From: Bacteroidota bacterium
Lineage (GTDB): Bacteria > Bacteroidota > Bacteroidia > Bacteroidales > F082
NCBI GenBank assembly: GCA_024279935.1
Contig: JAJRQZ010000033.1
Location: 1 to 64,000 of the forward strand
Direction of reading: 5' to 3'
Length of the DNA: 64,000 nucleotides
A model generated the notes under the pieces. It had not been told where the DNA came from. It searched no databases and saw nothing but the letters and a program-made list of their open reading frames with translations. Within the stretch, counting starts at the first letter, position 1. Every line of letters starts with the position of its first letter. Shown here piece by piece: positions 26,340-34,930 of this stretch. A program made the translations under genes and the position numbers.

Positions 26340-27455
26340 TTATTTATTACGGTTTATATTCCTTTTTTTTGATAAAAAATCATTTAATTTCATCCTTTGC
26401 CTAAACTGCCGGATTACTACTTTTATTACCGTATAAGTTGGTATAGCAAGAATCATTCCAGCAATTCCTGAGATTTTCCCTCCCACGATAATGGCCAGAA
26501 ATATCTCAACCGGATGCGCCTTTACGCTTTTCGAATAAATCTGTGGCTGAAGAATAAAGTTATCTACCATGTTTGCTCCGCCGAATACTGCGGCAACCAC
26601 AATAACAGTGTACCATAAACTCTCATAATCACCAATTCCCATAACTGACAACCCGGCTAAAATTATTCCGATCAGCCCTCCTATCAACGGGCCTAAATAT
26701 GGGATTATGTTCATTAAACCACCTATAAACCCGATTAATATCGCATTGGGAATGCCGAATATCAACAAACCGGTGGCTTCCAGCGTCATCATGATACCAA
26801 CCTCTATCAAAATACCATGAAAATAACGGACAAGCAAGAACTTTGAATCGTGCAACACCTGTTCTACGTTGGGCATTTGCTTATCAGGAACAAGTATCAA
26901 CAATGAGCGTTTTGCTAAATCACTTTCCAAAAGGAAATAATATGTCAAGAACACTATTATAAACACTCCCATCAATACCGAACCGGTACCGCTTACGAGG
27001 TTTGCGAAGAAGTTTGTAAACTTGGCCAAATCAACGACCTCAACTAATTGTTCCTGAAAATATTGCACAAAGCTTGATTGGGGATCAACAACATTATACT
27101 GTACCAGGAACTCATAAAAGCCTTTCATGGAGTTCTGAAAATACTCGCTCATGCTCTCAACATCGATGGAGGCTATAACATTTGCCTGCGATATTATTAA
27201 CGGAACAATTAGAACAAGGAATAGGCCAATGCCGATAATTATGCTCAACAATGTTATTGCAGCACCTATACCGTGAGGCATGTTTTTACTGCCAAACTTA
27301 ATCCTGTCCAACCTTTTAACAACGGGTGAACCAATCATTGAAAGGAAGATAGCCGCTAAGATGTAAGCTACTATATCCATAAAATACCAACCCATAAAAG
27401 CCACAATTGCAATGGCGGATATAGGTTTGAGATATTGGAAATATTTTTCGTCCAT
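26340..27455 (-). CDS. AI-2E family transporter
   Basis: A 371-residue permease with about eight hydrophobic segments. Motifs of the family include VFIIVFLTYYFLLESDLAKR, a GIPNAILIGFIGGLMNIIPY segment ending in IPYLGPLIGG, and a C-terminal 'VEIFLAIIVGGKISGIAGMI' segment. Family members have been linked to autoinducer-2 export (TqsA) or Na+/Li+ export; specificity cannot be read from sequence. First gene of a minus-strand run with YtxH and a holin-like protein. Confidence 0.92.
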   Translation of the reverse strand: MDEKYFQYLKPISAIAIVAFMGWYFMDIVAYILAAIFLSMIGSPVVKRLDRIKFGSKNMPHGIGAAITLLSIIIGIGLFLVLIVPLIISQANVIASIDVESMSEYFQNSMKGFYEFLVQYNVVDPQSSFVQYFQEQLVEVVDLAKFTNFFANLVSGTGSVLMGVFIIVFLTYYFLLESDLAKRSLLILVPDKQMPNVEQVLHDSKFLLVRYFHGILIEVGIMMTLEATGLLIFGIPNAILIGFIGGLMNIIPYLGPLIGGLIGIILAGLSVMGIGDYESLWYTVIVVAAVFGGANMVDNFILQPQIYSKSVKAHPVEIFLAIIVGGKISGIAGMILAIPTYTVIKVVIRQFRQRMKLNDFLSKKRNINRNK

Positions 27456-27623
27456 TTATATAAATATTTTTTCGCCCGTAAATTTAACAAAAAAAACTTT
27501 CCCATTTATGGAAAATTCCACTTCTGTTGCCCTTAATCGCCTCAGGACTTGTAATTATAAGCTATTCCATTAATTATCAACTACTAATGACTTTTTTCAA
27601 CTCTCAATTTCCAAGCCTAAAAA

Positions 27624-30049
27624 TCAGAATGCATAATACAGGCTGATTTTATAGGCGAAATTCATGTAATTATCATCAAAGCTATATGGGCCATAGCGGT
27701 ACAAAACCCCCAAACCAAGGTCATAAACTTGAAGGTTGAGCAATTTCCTTATAATAATGCCCGATTCAAAATAGCCTTTATCGAGAGTTTTAAAATTATA
27801 ATTTTTATGATGCCGGGGATTATCGAGCGATCCGAGGATGATATTGGTAAGCAATAAAAGACGTGGCTTGAAATTCCCGAATTTAAATAGCAACTCTTTG
27901 AAATCGTGCGTCAGGAACAAGGCTGCATACTTATCCGAGAGAAACTCGTTGGTCCTCATTGTAGAGAAACTATAAGGAGCATAAAGCGCAAAAGACCTGT
28001 AAGTTCCGTAGGTGTTGTATAAATTAGGTGCAGGGATATCACCTGAGATATAACCTATAGCGACATGCCAGGTAAACTCCCCGAAATAGTTTGTTTTATG
28101 CGTCTTTTGAACTTTGATATCAAATCTCTCAAATGCAAAATCGCCGCCTGCGCCTGCCATGCCATGAGTATATTTAAACCATATTACCGGATATCCCGAA
28201 CCAAACGAGATTTGCCCCTTGGAAGTTTCAATAACTTTCTCGCGGAAAGAAAAACGAAAGCCCAGACTGAGTTCCGAAAAACTAAACTCGGATATGGGCT
28301 CAGTAAACACTGAATTGGAAAAGCTGTAATCCCCGAAAGCCTTTTTGTTGTTGTAATTATACGAAACGTTCCATTTGAAATCGCGCAAAGGCCTCAAGCG
28401 AAACGAATAACTGATATTCCCACCAATAGTTTTATTCATCCTGCTAATGAAAAACTTATAGAAGTAATCAGTCTTCCAGGCCTGGAATCTATCATCAAAG
28501 AAATCAACTTCGCCGGAAGCAAGAACGGTATTGTACAGTTCGAGCCTGACTGCCGATTCGGATCTTTTATGCAGTTTTACATTAAGATCAAGCCCATATT
28601 TTGCCGACTTATCCTTAAAACCATAGCCCCAATATCCCCCGATCTTGATTTTCTTCGAGAACCTCCCATTAGTGTGCATGCCCATGCCCAGATAAAGCCC
28701 CTCATAATTATTGTAATGTATTAGCTTGTCCAAATCCATATCGAATATCCACAAAGGGACTTTCCCGACCATCAAAGTCTGAAAAGTAGTCGCCATCTTG
28801 TCAAAATCGGCTTCCTTCCCTAGTGAATCAATGACCCTATAAGTCTCTTTTTCCCTTTCAGTAAGGCTATCAACGCGATACTCTTGCCAAAACTCGCCCT
28901 TTCGCTTTGTTGCGTCCTCCTCGATCTCCACTTCGTGGTATCCGAATTGTTTCTTTTTTATATCAGGGTCGAGGTTAATGTCCCGAATATAGCTCCTGCC
29001 CTTGCCAACCAACGGATAAGACGAATCACCGTCGCTTACCGCCATATTATTGAAAACAATATCGGTATTCAACTGGTACGGGAACCACTGGCCATCAACA
29101 AGTTTATAGGCTTGCTGAATTTTAACGGCAATTCCGCTGCTGTCGTCAGGTGGCTGAGCCTTAACATTTTGTATGGCCCATTTGTGCTCATTGACATATA
29201 AAAAGCCTTCCATTCCCTCGAACCGGCTTTTGATTTTGGGGCGGAACGAAATCATGAATACAGTATCCCCGCGATCCGTAAAGGTAGTGTCCTCTATTAA
29301 AAACAGATACTTGTCCTTGCTGCCCTTGCTAATCGGGTTTACATAGCTTTTGCTCAATATGTTTATCTGGGGCTCATAAAGGACGTTGACTGCAATTGCG
29401 AGATCATAAAAGCAACTACGGGGTCTTTAAAACCAGAAACCCTTGTGGCCAAAACTGTTTCCTGGTTTAAGTCGGGAGCCATATATTTTCTTTCGCTCAC
29501 CGTTTCCAACAAAAAAATATCTTGTTTTTTTAGCAAGCCCCGCAAGCGTCTTTGATTTGTATCCATGGCGGCGGTATCCATCGCCATAAGCGAATCCGCT
29601 TCAACTGTGATGTTCATCTTATCGTAAGAAACATAAGTAAACTTCTTGATTTTCCTCGGATCGTTTTCATCCCTATGCGAGAGCACACTATCAATAATCC
29701 GGTGTGCCGGGTTTATGCCCGGAAATACTTCAACTTCCCGCAAATGAAATATTTTTGGCATCAAATAAATATAATGCAACTCCTCACTACTGTCAACCGC
29801 CATGCTTAGCGGCTCATAACCAATATACGACAAGTGCAGCGCACTGCTGTTCTCGTTCAGCCTTATCTCAAATTTCCCATCAATATCAGTTGTGGCGCCA
29901 AAGCCATTATCGCTCACAATATTCACAAAAGCCAATGGGCTTCTGTTGTTCTTGTCCTTGACTAATCCTTTGTAGAGATATGTTTGTGCTTCAGACAAAG
30001 CCACAAAACCGAACAGAAAAAAAATTGCTGTCAAATACTTTATTCTCAC
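27624..30049 (-). pseudogene. DUF5686 / carboxypeptidase-regulatory-like outer-membrane protein, split by a -1 frameshift
   Basis: Two frames together make one protein of about 808 residues, the usual length. The upstream part (30049-29363) has a signal peptide, a carboxypeptidase-regulatory-like domain (KGLVKDKNNRSPLAFVNIVS) and 'RVSGFKDPVVAFMISQLQST'. It stops early. The downstream part (29357-27624) resumes with SKSYVNPISKGSKDKYLFLI and ends in beta-barrel strands (FAYKISLYYAF). Loss of one base in the A-run at 29378-29380 (plus strand) explains the break: restoring a T on the coding strand gives SFYEPQINILSKSYVNPISK. The GTG at 30049 is the best start (RIKYLTAIFFLFGFVALSEA). Either a real mutation or an assembly error. 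An outer-membrane protein of unknown function. Confidence 0.85.
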
Positions 30050-30234
30050 AAAAATTATTTTGTCAAATATAAAAGGAAAACCTTTTTCACGCAATAAAAA
30101 TAAATAATCGGACAAATAATCCCTGAACATATATATTTATGCAGTATTGCTAAAGCTTTTTATGATAATGATGATTTCAGGAAACAGCCGGGGGGCGAAG
30201 CCGTAAACATAAACTCTTTATTCAAGTACCTCAT

Positions 30235-30696
30235 TCACAAAACTATATAAAGGCTCAGCTGATGTTTTCCTTTAGACTGCCCGTATTTTGCCGCTCCCAA
30301 TATCAACAGCCAGGTAAATACCGAGGCCGGGACGCTCCATAACCATGGGGCATGCATACCCAAAGACCATTGCGAGACCCCAAGAGCGGCACCAAACAAA
30401 AACAAAACTATGACTGCCGAATAAAAAAACATAAACATAGTCCATATCTTGGGTTTTGGCCCTGCTACACCTCTCAGCAAGGATCCGTTATCGGTTGCCT
30501 CAATACTTAAATGCAGTTCAGGCGACCAATAGTGCTGGTGCTCATCCTTAATTTTCAGATATGCGTGGTTCTCTAGAGTACTTCCCACAACATATTCCGA
30601 GGGAGCCATCAGCTTTGCGATAATGCTTTCCATCAAAAGTGTCGGACTTTTTTCAGATTCAATTTTAAGGCGCGGCCTTAATTTAAGTGATTCCAT
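30235..30696 (-). CDS. Conserved two-helix membrane protein, function unknown
   Basis: A 153-residue protein starting at the ATG at 30696, 30 nt after a -7 box. The N-terminal half is soluble (HQHYWSPELHLSIEATDNGS, then LLRGVAGPKPKIWTMFMFFY). Two or three hydrophobic segments follow, with QWSLGMHAPWLWSVPASVF and a final AAKYGQSKGKHQLSLY. I recognise the 'HYWSP.L...' and 'G.FGPkP..WTMF.FFY' pattern from unnamed Bacteroidota proteins, sometimes mislabelled as GTP-binding. No nucleotide-binding motif is present. Confidence 0.75.
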   Translation of the reverse strand: MESLKLRPRLKIESEKSPTLLMESIIAKLMAPSEYVVGSTLENHAYLKIKDEHQHYWSPELHLSIEATDNGSLLRGVAGPKPKIWTMFMFFYSAVIVLFLFGAALGVSQWSLGMHAPWLWSVPASVFTWLLILGAAKYGQSKGKHQLSLYIVL

Positions 30697-30726
30697 TGAT
30701 ATGCAATTTAGAACAGTTCTATATAG

Positions 30727-30734
30727 CAAAAATA
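30727..30734 (-). promoter_or_regulatory. -7 promoter box (TATTTTTG) of the 153-residue membrane protein gene
   Basis: Minus-strand TATTTTTGC, 30 nt before the ATG at 30696. Confidence 0.5.
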
Positions 30735-30921
30735 AAAAAAAGCACCTCCGTACTGTTAAAGATGATATATTTTATATTTTTAAGAACTTTTGCCTCTGTC
30801 GCACAATGTGGTACGTCAGGCAAAACCAGAAAATACGTTACTGAACAAAAAGAGCCTAGACCTATGGCCCCCTAAACTTCAGCAAACCTAAATGTTGCCA
30901 TCTAGCTTTGCGATAAATTAG

Positions 30922-30929
30922 TAATTTTG
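30922..30929 (+). promoter_or_regulatory. -7 promoter box of purB (TAATTTTG)
   Basis: TAATTTTG lies 14 nt before the purB ATG. Confidence 0.55.
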
Positions 30930-30943
30930 TAAAAAAAATCGAA

Positions 30944-32296
30944 ATGAATATTGCTATTTTGAACGCCATATCCCCGGTTGACGGAAGATACCACAACAAG
31001 ACAAGCGAACTTTCGGCTTATTTCTCCGAATTCGCCTTGTTCAAATATAGGGCAAAAGTGGAAATTGAATATTTCATTGCTTTGTGCGAACTCCCCTTGC
31101 CGGGAACCGAGAATTTCAAGCACGAAATATTTTCCGACCTACGGTCTATATATCAGGACTTTAGCCTTAATGATGCTTTTTTGATAAAGGAAAAAGAAAA
31201 AGTAACCAACCACGACGTAAAGGCTGTTGAATATTTTATAAAAGATAAGTTTGAGGAGCTTGATATTGCGGAATTCAAGGAGTTTATTCATTTTGGGCTA
31301 ACATCGCAGGATATAAACAATACAGCAATACCGCTCTCGATGAAAGATGCCCACCAGGCTGTTTTGCTGCCACTTATAGACGAGCTGTTTACTAAGATCA
31401 ACGAACTTGCGTTTAAGTGGAAAGATATTCCTATGCTGGCAAAAACCCATGGCCAACCGGCATCACCAACAAAGCTGGGCAAGGAACTATATGTTTTTTG
31501 CGAGCGTATCGACAATCAGCTGGATCTGTTGAAGACCATTCCGTTTTCAGGAAAGTTCGGGGGTGCAACAGGCAATATGAACGCTCACCAGGTTGCCTAC
31601 CCTTCAGTTGAATGGGAAAATTTCGCATCTGGATTCTTGATAAATCACCTGAAATTAAAACGCCAAAAAACAACTACCCAGATTGAGCATTACGATTATA
31701 TGGCCGCCTATTTTGATAATCTGGCACGTATCAACACCATTCTGCTGGACTTGAGCCGCGATATATGGACTTACATCTCAATGGACTATTTCAAACAAAC
31801 CATAAAAAAAGGGGAAGTAGGCTCGTCAGCCATGCCGCATAAGGTAAACCCCATTGATTTCGAAAATGCCGAAGGCAACATCGGTATAGCAAACGCTTTC
31901 CTAAACCATTTATCGACAAAGCTACCTGTTTCACGACTACAGAGGGACTTAACTGACTCAACGGTTACACGGAACATCGGGCTCCCGATTGCTCACATGC
32001 TAATTGCTTATAAATCGCTCATAAAAGGTTTGGGCAAACTCGTTTTAAACGAAGAAAAAATCGCCGCTGACCTTGAAAACAACTGGGCAGTGGTAGCCGA
32101 GGCCATACAGACAATACTTCGCCGCGAGAATTACCCCAATCCTTATGAGGCCTTAAAAGCACTTACGCGAACCAACGACAGGATAACTTCCGAAACTATT
32201 CGTTCGTTCGTTATGGGACTCGATATTTCAGATAAAATAAAGAATGAGCTTCTTGCCATCAGCCCTGAAAATTATACCGGCATAAATTTAATTTGA
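30944..32296 (+). CDS. purB: Adenylosuccinate lyase
   Basis: Acts twice in purine synthesis, on SAICAR and on adenylosuccinate, releasing fumarate. The 450 residues are of the E. coli-like type (starts MNIAILNAISPVDGRYHNKT). The fumarase/aspartase superfamily signature GSSAMPHKVNPIDFENAEGN lies near residue 295 and carries the mobile-loop catalytic Ser. FGLTSQDINNTAIPLSMKDA and AKTHGQPASPTKLGKEL hold the other active-site residues. An MsbA-like exporter gene follows after 16 nt. Confidence 0.98.
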   Translation: MNIAILNAISPVDGRYHNKTSELSAYFSEFALFKYRAKVEIEYFIALCELPLPGTENFKHEIFSDLRSIYQDFSLNDAFLIKEKEKVTNHDVKAVEYFIKDKFEELDIAEFKEFIHFGLTSQDINNTAIPLSMKDAHQAVLLPLIDELFTKINELAFKWKDIPMLAKTHGQPASPTKLGKELYVFCERIDNQLDLLKTIPFSGKFGGATGNMNAHQVAYPSVEWENFASGFLINHLKLKRQKTTTQIEHYDYMAAYFDNLARINTILLDLSRDIWTYISMDYFKQTIKKGEVGSSAMPHKVNPIDFENAEGNIGIANAFLNHLSTKLPVSRLQRDLTDSTVTRNIGLPIAHMLIAYKSLIKGLGKLVLNEEKIAADLENNWAVVAEAIQTILRRENYPNPYEALKALTRTNDRITSETIRSFVMGLDISDKIKNELLAISPENYTGINLI

Positions 32297-32312
32297 TGTT
32301 AAACAGTAGTTT

Positions 32313-34133
32313 ATGAAAAAGTTTTATCGAGTCCTTGCCTACATTAAACCATATAGTGCTTATGCAGGCCTAAATGTTTTGTTCAATATCTTAACTGTGG
32401 TATTCTCCCTGTTTTCGTTTACTTTATTGGTGCCCTTCTTGAATTTGCTTTTCGGTCAGGAAGAACTTGTTAAGGTTGAACCGGTCTTGGAATTCAACAC
32501 TAAATCTTTTTTAAGCTACCTGAATTACGAAATTAGCCAGATTATTCTATCCGAGGGGAAGATCCAGGCCCTTATTTATATCTGTATAGTTATACTGGTA
32601 GCGTTTTTCTTCAGGAACCTCGCACGTTTCATGGCCATGTATTTCATGGCAAACGTTAGGGTCGGGGCAATAAAAGGAATAAGGAACTCCATTTATAAAA
32701 AACTCTTGATTTTACCCCTATCATTTTACAGCAAGCATAAAAAAGGCGATATAATTGCCCGTGTAACAACTGATGTTCAAGAAGTTGAATATTCGATAAT
32801 GAACTATCTGGAAATGATAGTGCGCGATCCGGTAACTATTGTCGCCTTCCTGATATTTATGATCAGCATCAGCCCGCAGTTAACTCTTTTTGTTTTAATT
32901 ATTCTTCCCATCACAGGGATAATTATAGGGCGCATAGGCAAAAGCTTGCGCAAGCAATCAAAAGTAGGCCAAAATATGTTTGCCGGCTTGTTGGCCACTA
33001 TCGAAGAGTCCATTTCAGGGCTTAGGATCATAAAGGCTTTCAACGCAATAGATTATACAGACAATAAGTTTAAGGAGTTCAATAACGACTATTCAAAGCT
33101 TTTGATATGGATTTATCGCCGCAGGGATTTGTCCTCGCCGCTGAGCGAGTTCTTGTCATCGGTTGTGATCATTGTCGTTTTATGGTTCGGAGGACGGATG
33201 GTCCTTGCCGACAGTCCCGGTATAGCGGCAGCGGACTTCATTACCTATATTGTTGTTTTCTCGCAGATAATACCTCCTGCCAAAACCTTTTCCCAGGGGT
33301 TCTTCAGTATTCAAAAAGGAATAGCCTCGGCCGAAAGAATTTTTGAGATACTCGATGCCGAGGAGCTTATCGAAGAAAAGCCGGACGCAAAAGATATCGA
33401 TGGTTTCCATAAGGAACTTGACTTTAGGAATGTTACCTTTAAATATGAGAAGGAGGACGTGCTCAAGAATATAAACCTTAAGATTCCCAAAGGCAAGCTT
33501 ATTGCCTTGGTCGGCGAATCAGGCGGTGGCAAATCCACTATGGCTGATTTAATGCCGCGATTTTATGATGTTTCATCAGGTGGCATTTATGTTGACGGTG
33601 AGAACATCAAAGACTTGAAAATTGACGCCCTCAGAAAACTGATGGGGATTGTCTCGCAGGAAAGCATTCTCTTCAACGACAGCATCTTTAACAATATTGC
33701 CTTCGGACTCGACGATGTTTCGGAAGAAGATGTTGTTGCCGCGGCAAAAGTTGCTAACGCACATGAGTTTATAATGAACACCGAAGAAGGTTATAAGACA
33801 AATATCGGCGACAGGGGAGTAAAGCTTTCCGGTGGTCAGAGGCAAAGAATAAGCATTGCCAGGGCAGTTTTGGCAAACCCACCGATACTGATCCTCGATG
33901 AGGCCACCTCATCGCTTGATACCGAATCGGAAAAACTTGTTCAGGAAGCGCTTTTCAATATTATGAAAGACAGGACTTCTGTTGTAATTGCCCACCGTTT
34001 GTCAACCATTCAGCATGCCGACGAGATCATTGTCTTGAAGAAAGGGAAAATAGCCGAGCGAGGTACGCATAGCCAACTTATTGAGTTGAAGGGTGTTTAC
34101 AGAAAACTCCAGGATTTGCAATCATTTAAATAA
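32313..34133 (+). CDS. ABC exporter, fused permease/ATPase (MsbA-like)
   Basis: A 606-residue half-transporter. Six transmembrane helices (to about residue 330) precede the ATPase: Walker A GESGGGKST at 401-409, signature LSGGQRQR at about 506-513, Walker B ILILDEA at about 525-531, and an H-loop IAHRLST near 559. The domain order and length match lipid A flippase MsbA and related lipid or peptide exporters; lpxH and lpxK elsewhere in the window show that lipid A is made, but the substrate is not proven. The stop codon TAA (34131-34133) lies inside the target duplication of a MITE-like element. Confidence 0.93.
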   Translation: MKKFYRVLAYIKPYSAYAGLNVLFNILTVVFSLFSFTLLVPFLNLLFGQEELVKVEPVLEFNTKSFLSYLNYEISQIILSEGKIQALIYICIVILVAFFFRNLARFMAMYFMANVRVGAIKGIRNSIYKKLLILPLSFYSKHKKGDIIARVTTDVQEVEYSIMNYLEMIVRDPVTIVAFLIFMISISPQLTLFVLIILPITGIIIGRIGKSLRKQSKVGQNMFAGLLATIEESISGLRIIKAFNAIDYTDNKFKEFNNDYSKLLIWIYRRRDLSSPLSEFLSSVVIIVVLWFGGRMVLADSPGIAAADFITYIVVFSQIIPPAKTFSQGFFSIQKGIASAERIFEILDAEELIEEKPDAKDIDGFHKELDFRNVTFKYEKEDVLKNINLKIPKGKLIALVGESGGGKSTMADLMPRFYDVSSGGIYVDGENIKDLKIDALRKLMGIVSQESILFNDSIFNNIAFGLDDVSEEDVVAAAKVANAHEFIMNTEEGYKTNIGDRGVKLSGGQRQRISIARAVLANPPILILDEATSSLDTESEKLVQEALFNIMKDRTSVVIAHRLSTIQHADEIIVLKKGKIAERGTHSQLIELKGVYRKLQDLQSFK

Positions 34134-34135
34134 TC
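34128..34135. repeat. Target-site duplication, left copy (AAATAATC)
   Basis: Contains the last Lys codon and the TAA stop of the ABC exporter; identical to 34313-34320. Confidence 0.85.
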
Positions 34136-34312
34136 GTTACTACTCAGCAGTAGAGAAAAATATTAACTCATTGGTTACCTATCCGTTTTGTCACAATTTT
34201 TGTTTGAAAAACACAAAATTTCCGCCAAAACTACTGGGATTTCAAATATATAACCCCACGCTGAAGCATGGGGCTATTGATAATCAACTTGATAAACCTG
34301 CTGAGTAGTAAC
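34136..34312. mobile_element. MITE-like non-coding element with 15-bp inverted repeats and 8-bp target duplication
   Basis: GTTACTACTCAGCAG (34136-34150) is repeated inverted and without mismatch at 34298-34312. The bases directly outside are the same 8-mer AAATAATC on both sides (34128-34135 and 34313-34320), a perfect target-site duplication. The 177-bp interior has no credible ORF. It includes a hairpin with a TGAA loop (34254-34273). An 8-bp duplication fits families such as IS66 and IS1595; the ends do not match the IS1595 remnant at 1-140. This is the signature of a transposed, non-autonomous element. Confidence 0.88.
34254..34273. other. Hairpin inside the MITE-like element
   Basis: CCCCACGCTGAAGCATGGGG folds as CCCCA/TGGGG plus GC/GC with one C-A mismatch and a TGAA loop. 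A GC-rich stem without a T-run; it might stall or stabilise the 3' ends of the two converging transcripts. Confidence 0.6.
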
Positions 34313-34320
34313 AAATAATC
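34313..34320. repeat. Target-site duplication, right copy (AAATAATC)
   Basis: Identical to 34128-34135. Its last two bases belong to the stop codon of the convergent methyltransferase gene. Confidence 0.85.
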
Positions 34321-34861
34321 ACTTATTATTCTGCTTAGGCCTTATTTGCCTAAACCACTCAAAAATAGCGACCGACAGGGCATGAGCGACATTCAGTGAA
34401 GAGATAAGACCCGGCACGGGAATGTGAAGCCTGATATTTATCTTTTCCAGAATTCCCGAACTTATGCCCAATACTTCGTTTCCCAGAACAAACACGACTT
34501 TCTCGGGCAGGGAGTAGTCGAAAATATCAGATGAGTCTTCAGAAGTCTCAATCGCTATAATGCTATAATCATCAGGTATTTTCGCCAAGGCAACATCATA
34601 GTTTTCCACTATTTGCCATTTGACTTTATTGGCAGCACCACTTGCGGTTTTGATAATTTTGAACTTCTTGAAGGTATTGGCTTTTTTAGAGATGAAGAAA
34701 ATGCTCAACGCCCCTATATTTGCACCAAGCCTAATTATCGAACCCATATTTTCAGGAGTCCTGATGTCATCGGCTATTATTATCGGCCGTGATATCTTAT
34801 TATAAATATCGGCAGTATTCAACTCCCGAAATAAATCGTACGAATTTATCGGCTTTGCCAT
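34319..34861 (-). CDS. TrmH/SpoU-family RNA 2'-O-methyltransferase
   Basis: A 180-residue SPOUT methyltransferase. Motif 1 IIIADDIRTPENMGSIIRLG, motif 2 VVFVLGNEVLGISSGIL and motif 3 IPVPGLISSLNVAHALSVAI form the trefoil-knot SAM site; the Asn in 'PENMGSI' and the Glu in 'GNEvlGi' are in place. There is no extra RNA-binding domain, as in short TrmL/TrmH-like proteins that modify tRNA. The exact target is unknown. The ATG is 4 nt after a -7 box and 11 nt after the preceding gene's terminator, so a leaderless mRNA is predicted. Confidence 0.92.
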   Translation of the reverse strand: MAKPINSYDLFRELNTADIYNKISRPIIIADDIRTPENMGSIIRLGANIGALSIFFISKKANTFKKFKIIKTASGAANKVKWQIVENYDVALAKIPDDYSIIAIETSEDSSDIFDYSLPEKVVFVLGNEVLGISSGILEKINIRLHIPVPGLISSLNVAHALSVAIFEWFRQIRPKQNNK

Positions 34862-34865
34862 AATG

Positions 34866-34873
34866 CAAAAATA
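34866..34873 (-). promoter_or_regulatory. -7 promoter box of the TrmH-like gene (TATTTTTG), abutting the upstream terminator
   Basis: Minus-strand TATTTTTGCATTATG: the box ends 4 nt before the ATG. Its first base directly follows the terminator T-run, so terminator and promoter are packed together. Confidence 0.5.
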
Positions 34874-34909
34874 AAAAAAGCCTCCTTATACGATAAAGAG
34901 GCTTTTTTT
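34873..34909 (-). terminator. Rho-independent terminator of the T9SS cargo gene
   Basis: A stem AAAAAAAGCCTC/GAGGCTTTTTTT (12 bp) with a 13-nt loop, followed on the minus strand by the T-run. It lies 21 bp downstream of the cargo gene stop and 11 bp upstream of the TrmH-like ATG. Confidence 0.85.
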
Positions 34910-34930
34910 GAATTTAATGATATATGTTAT

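Noticed and set aside
29357-29384. Programmed -1 ribosomal frameshift in the DUF5686 gene
   Set aside because: The zero-frame codons TCC TTT ATG do not make an X-XXY-YYZ slippery heptamer and no strong stem-loop follows, so a mutation or sequence error is simpler.
1-34312. The MITE-like element as a derivative of the IS1595-type element at the left edge
   Set aside because: Both could give 8-bp duplications, but the visible IS end (GGGGTATGCACTTAACAC) and the MITE ends (GTTACTACTCAGCAG) share no clear similarity.
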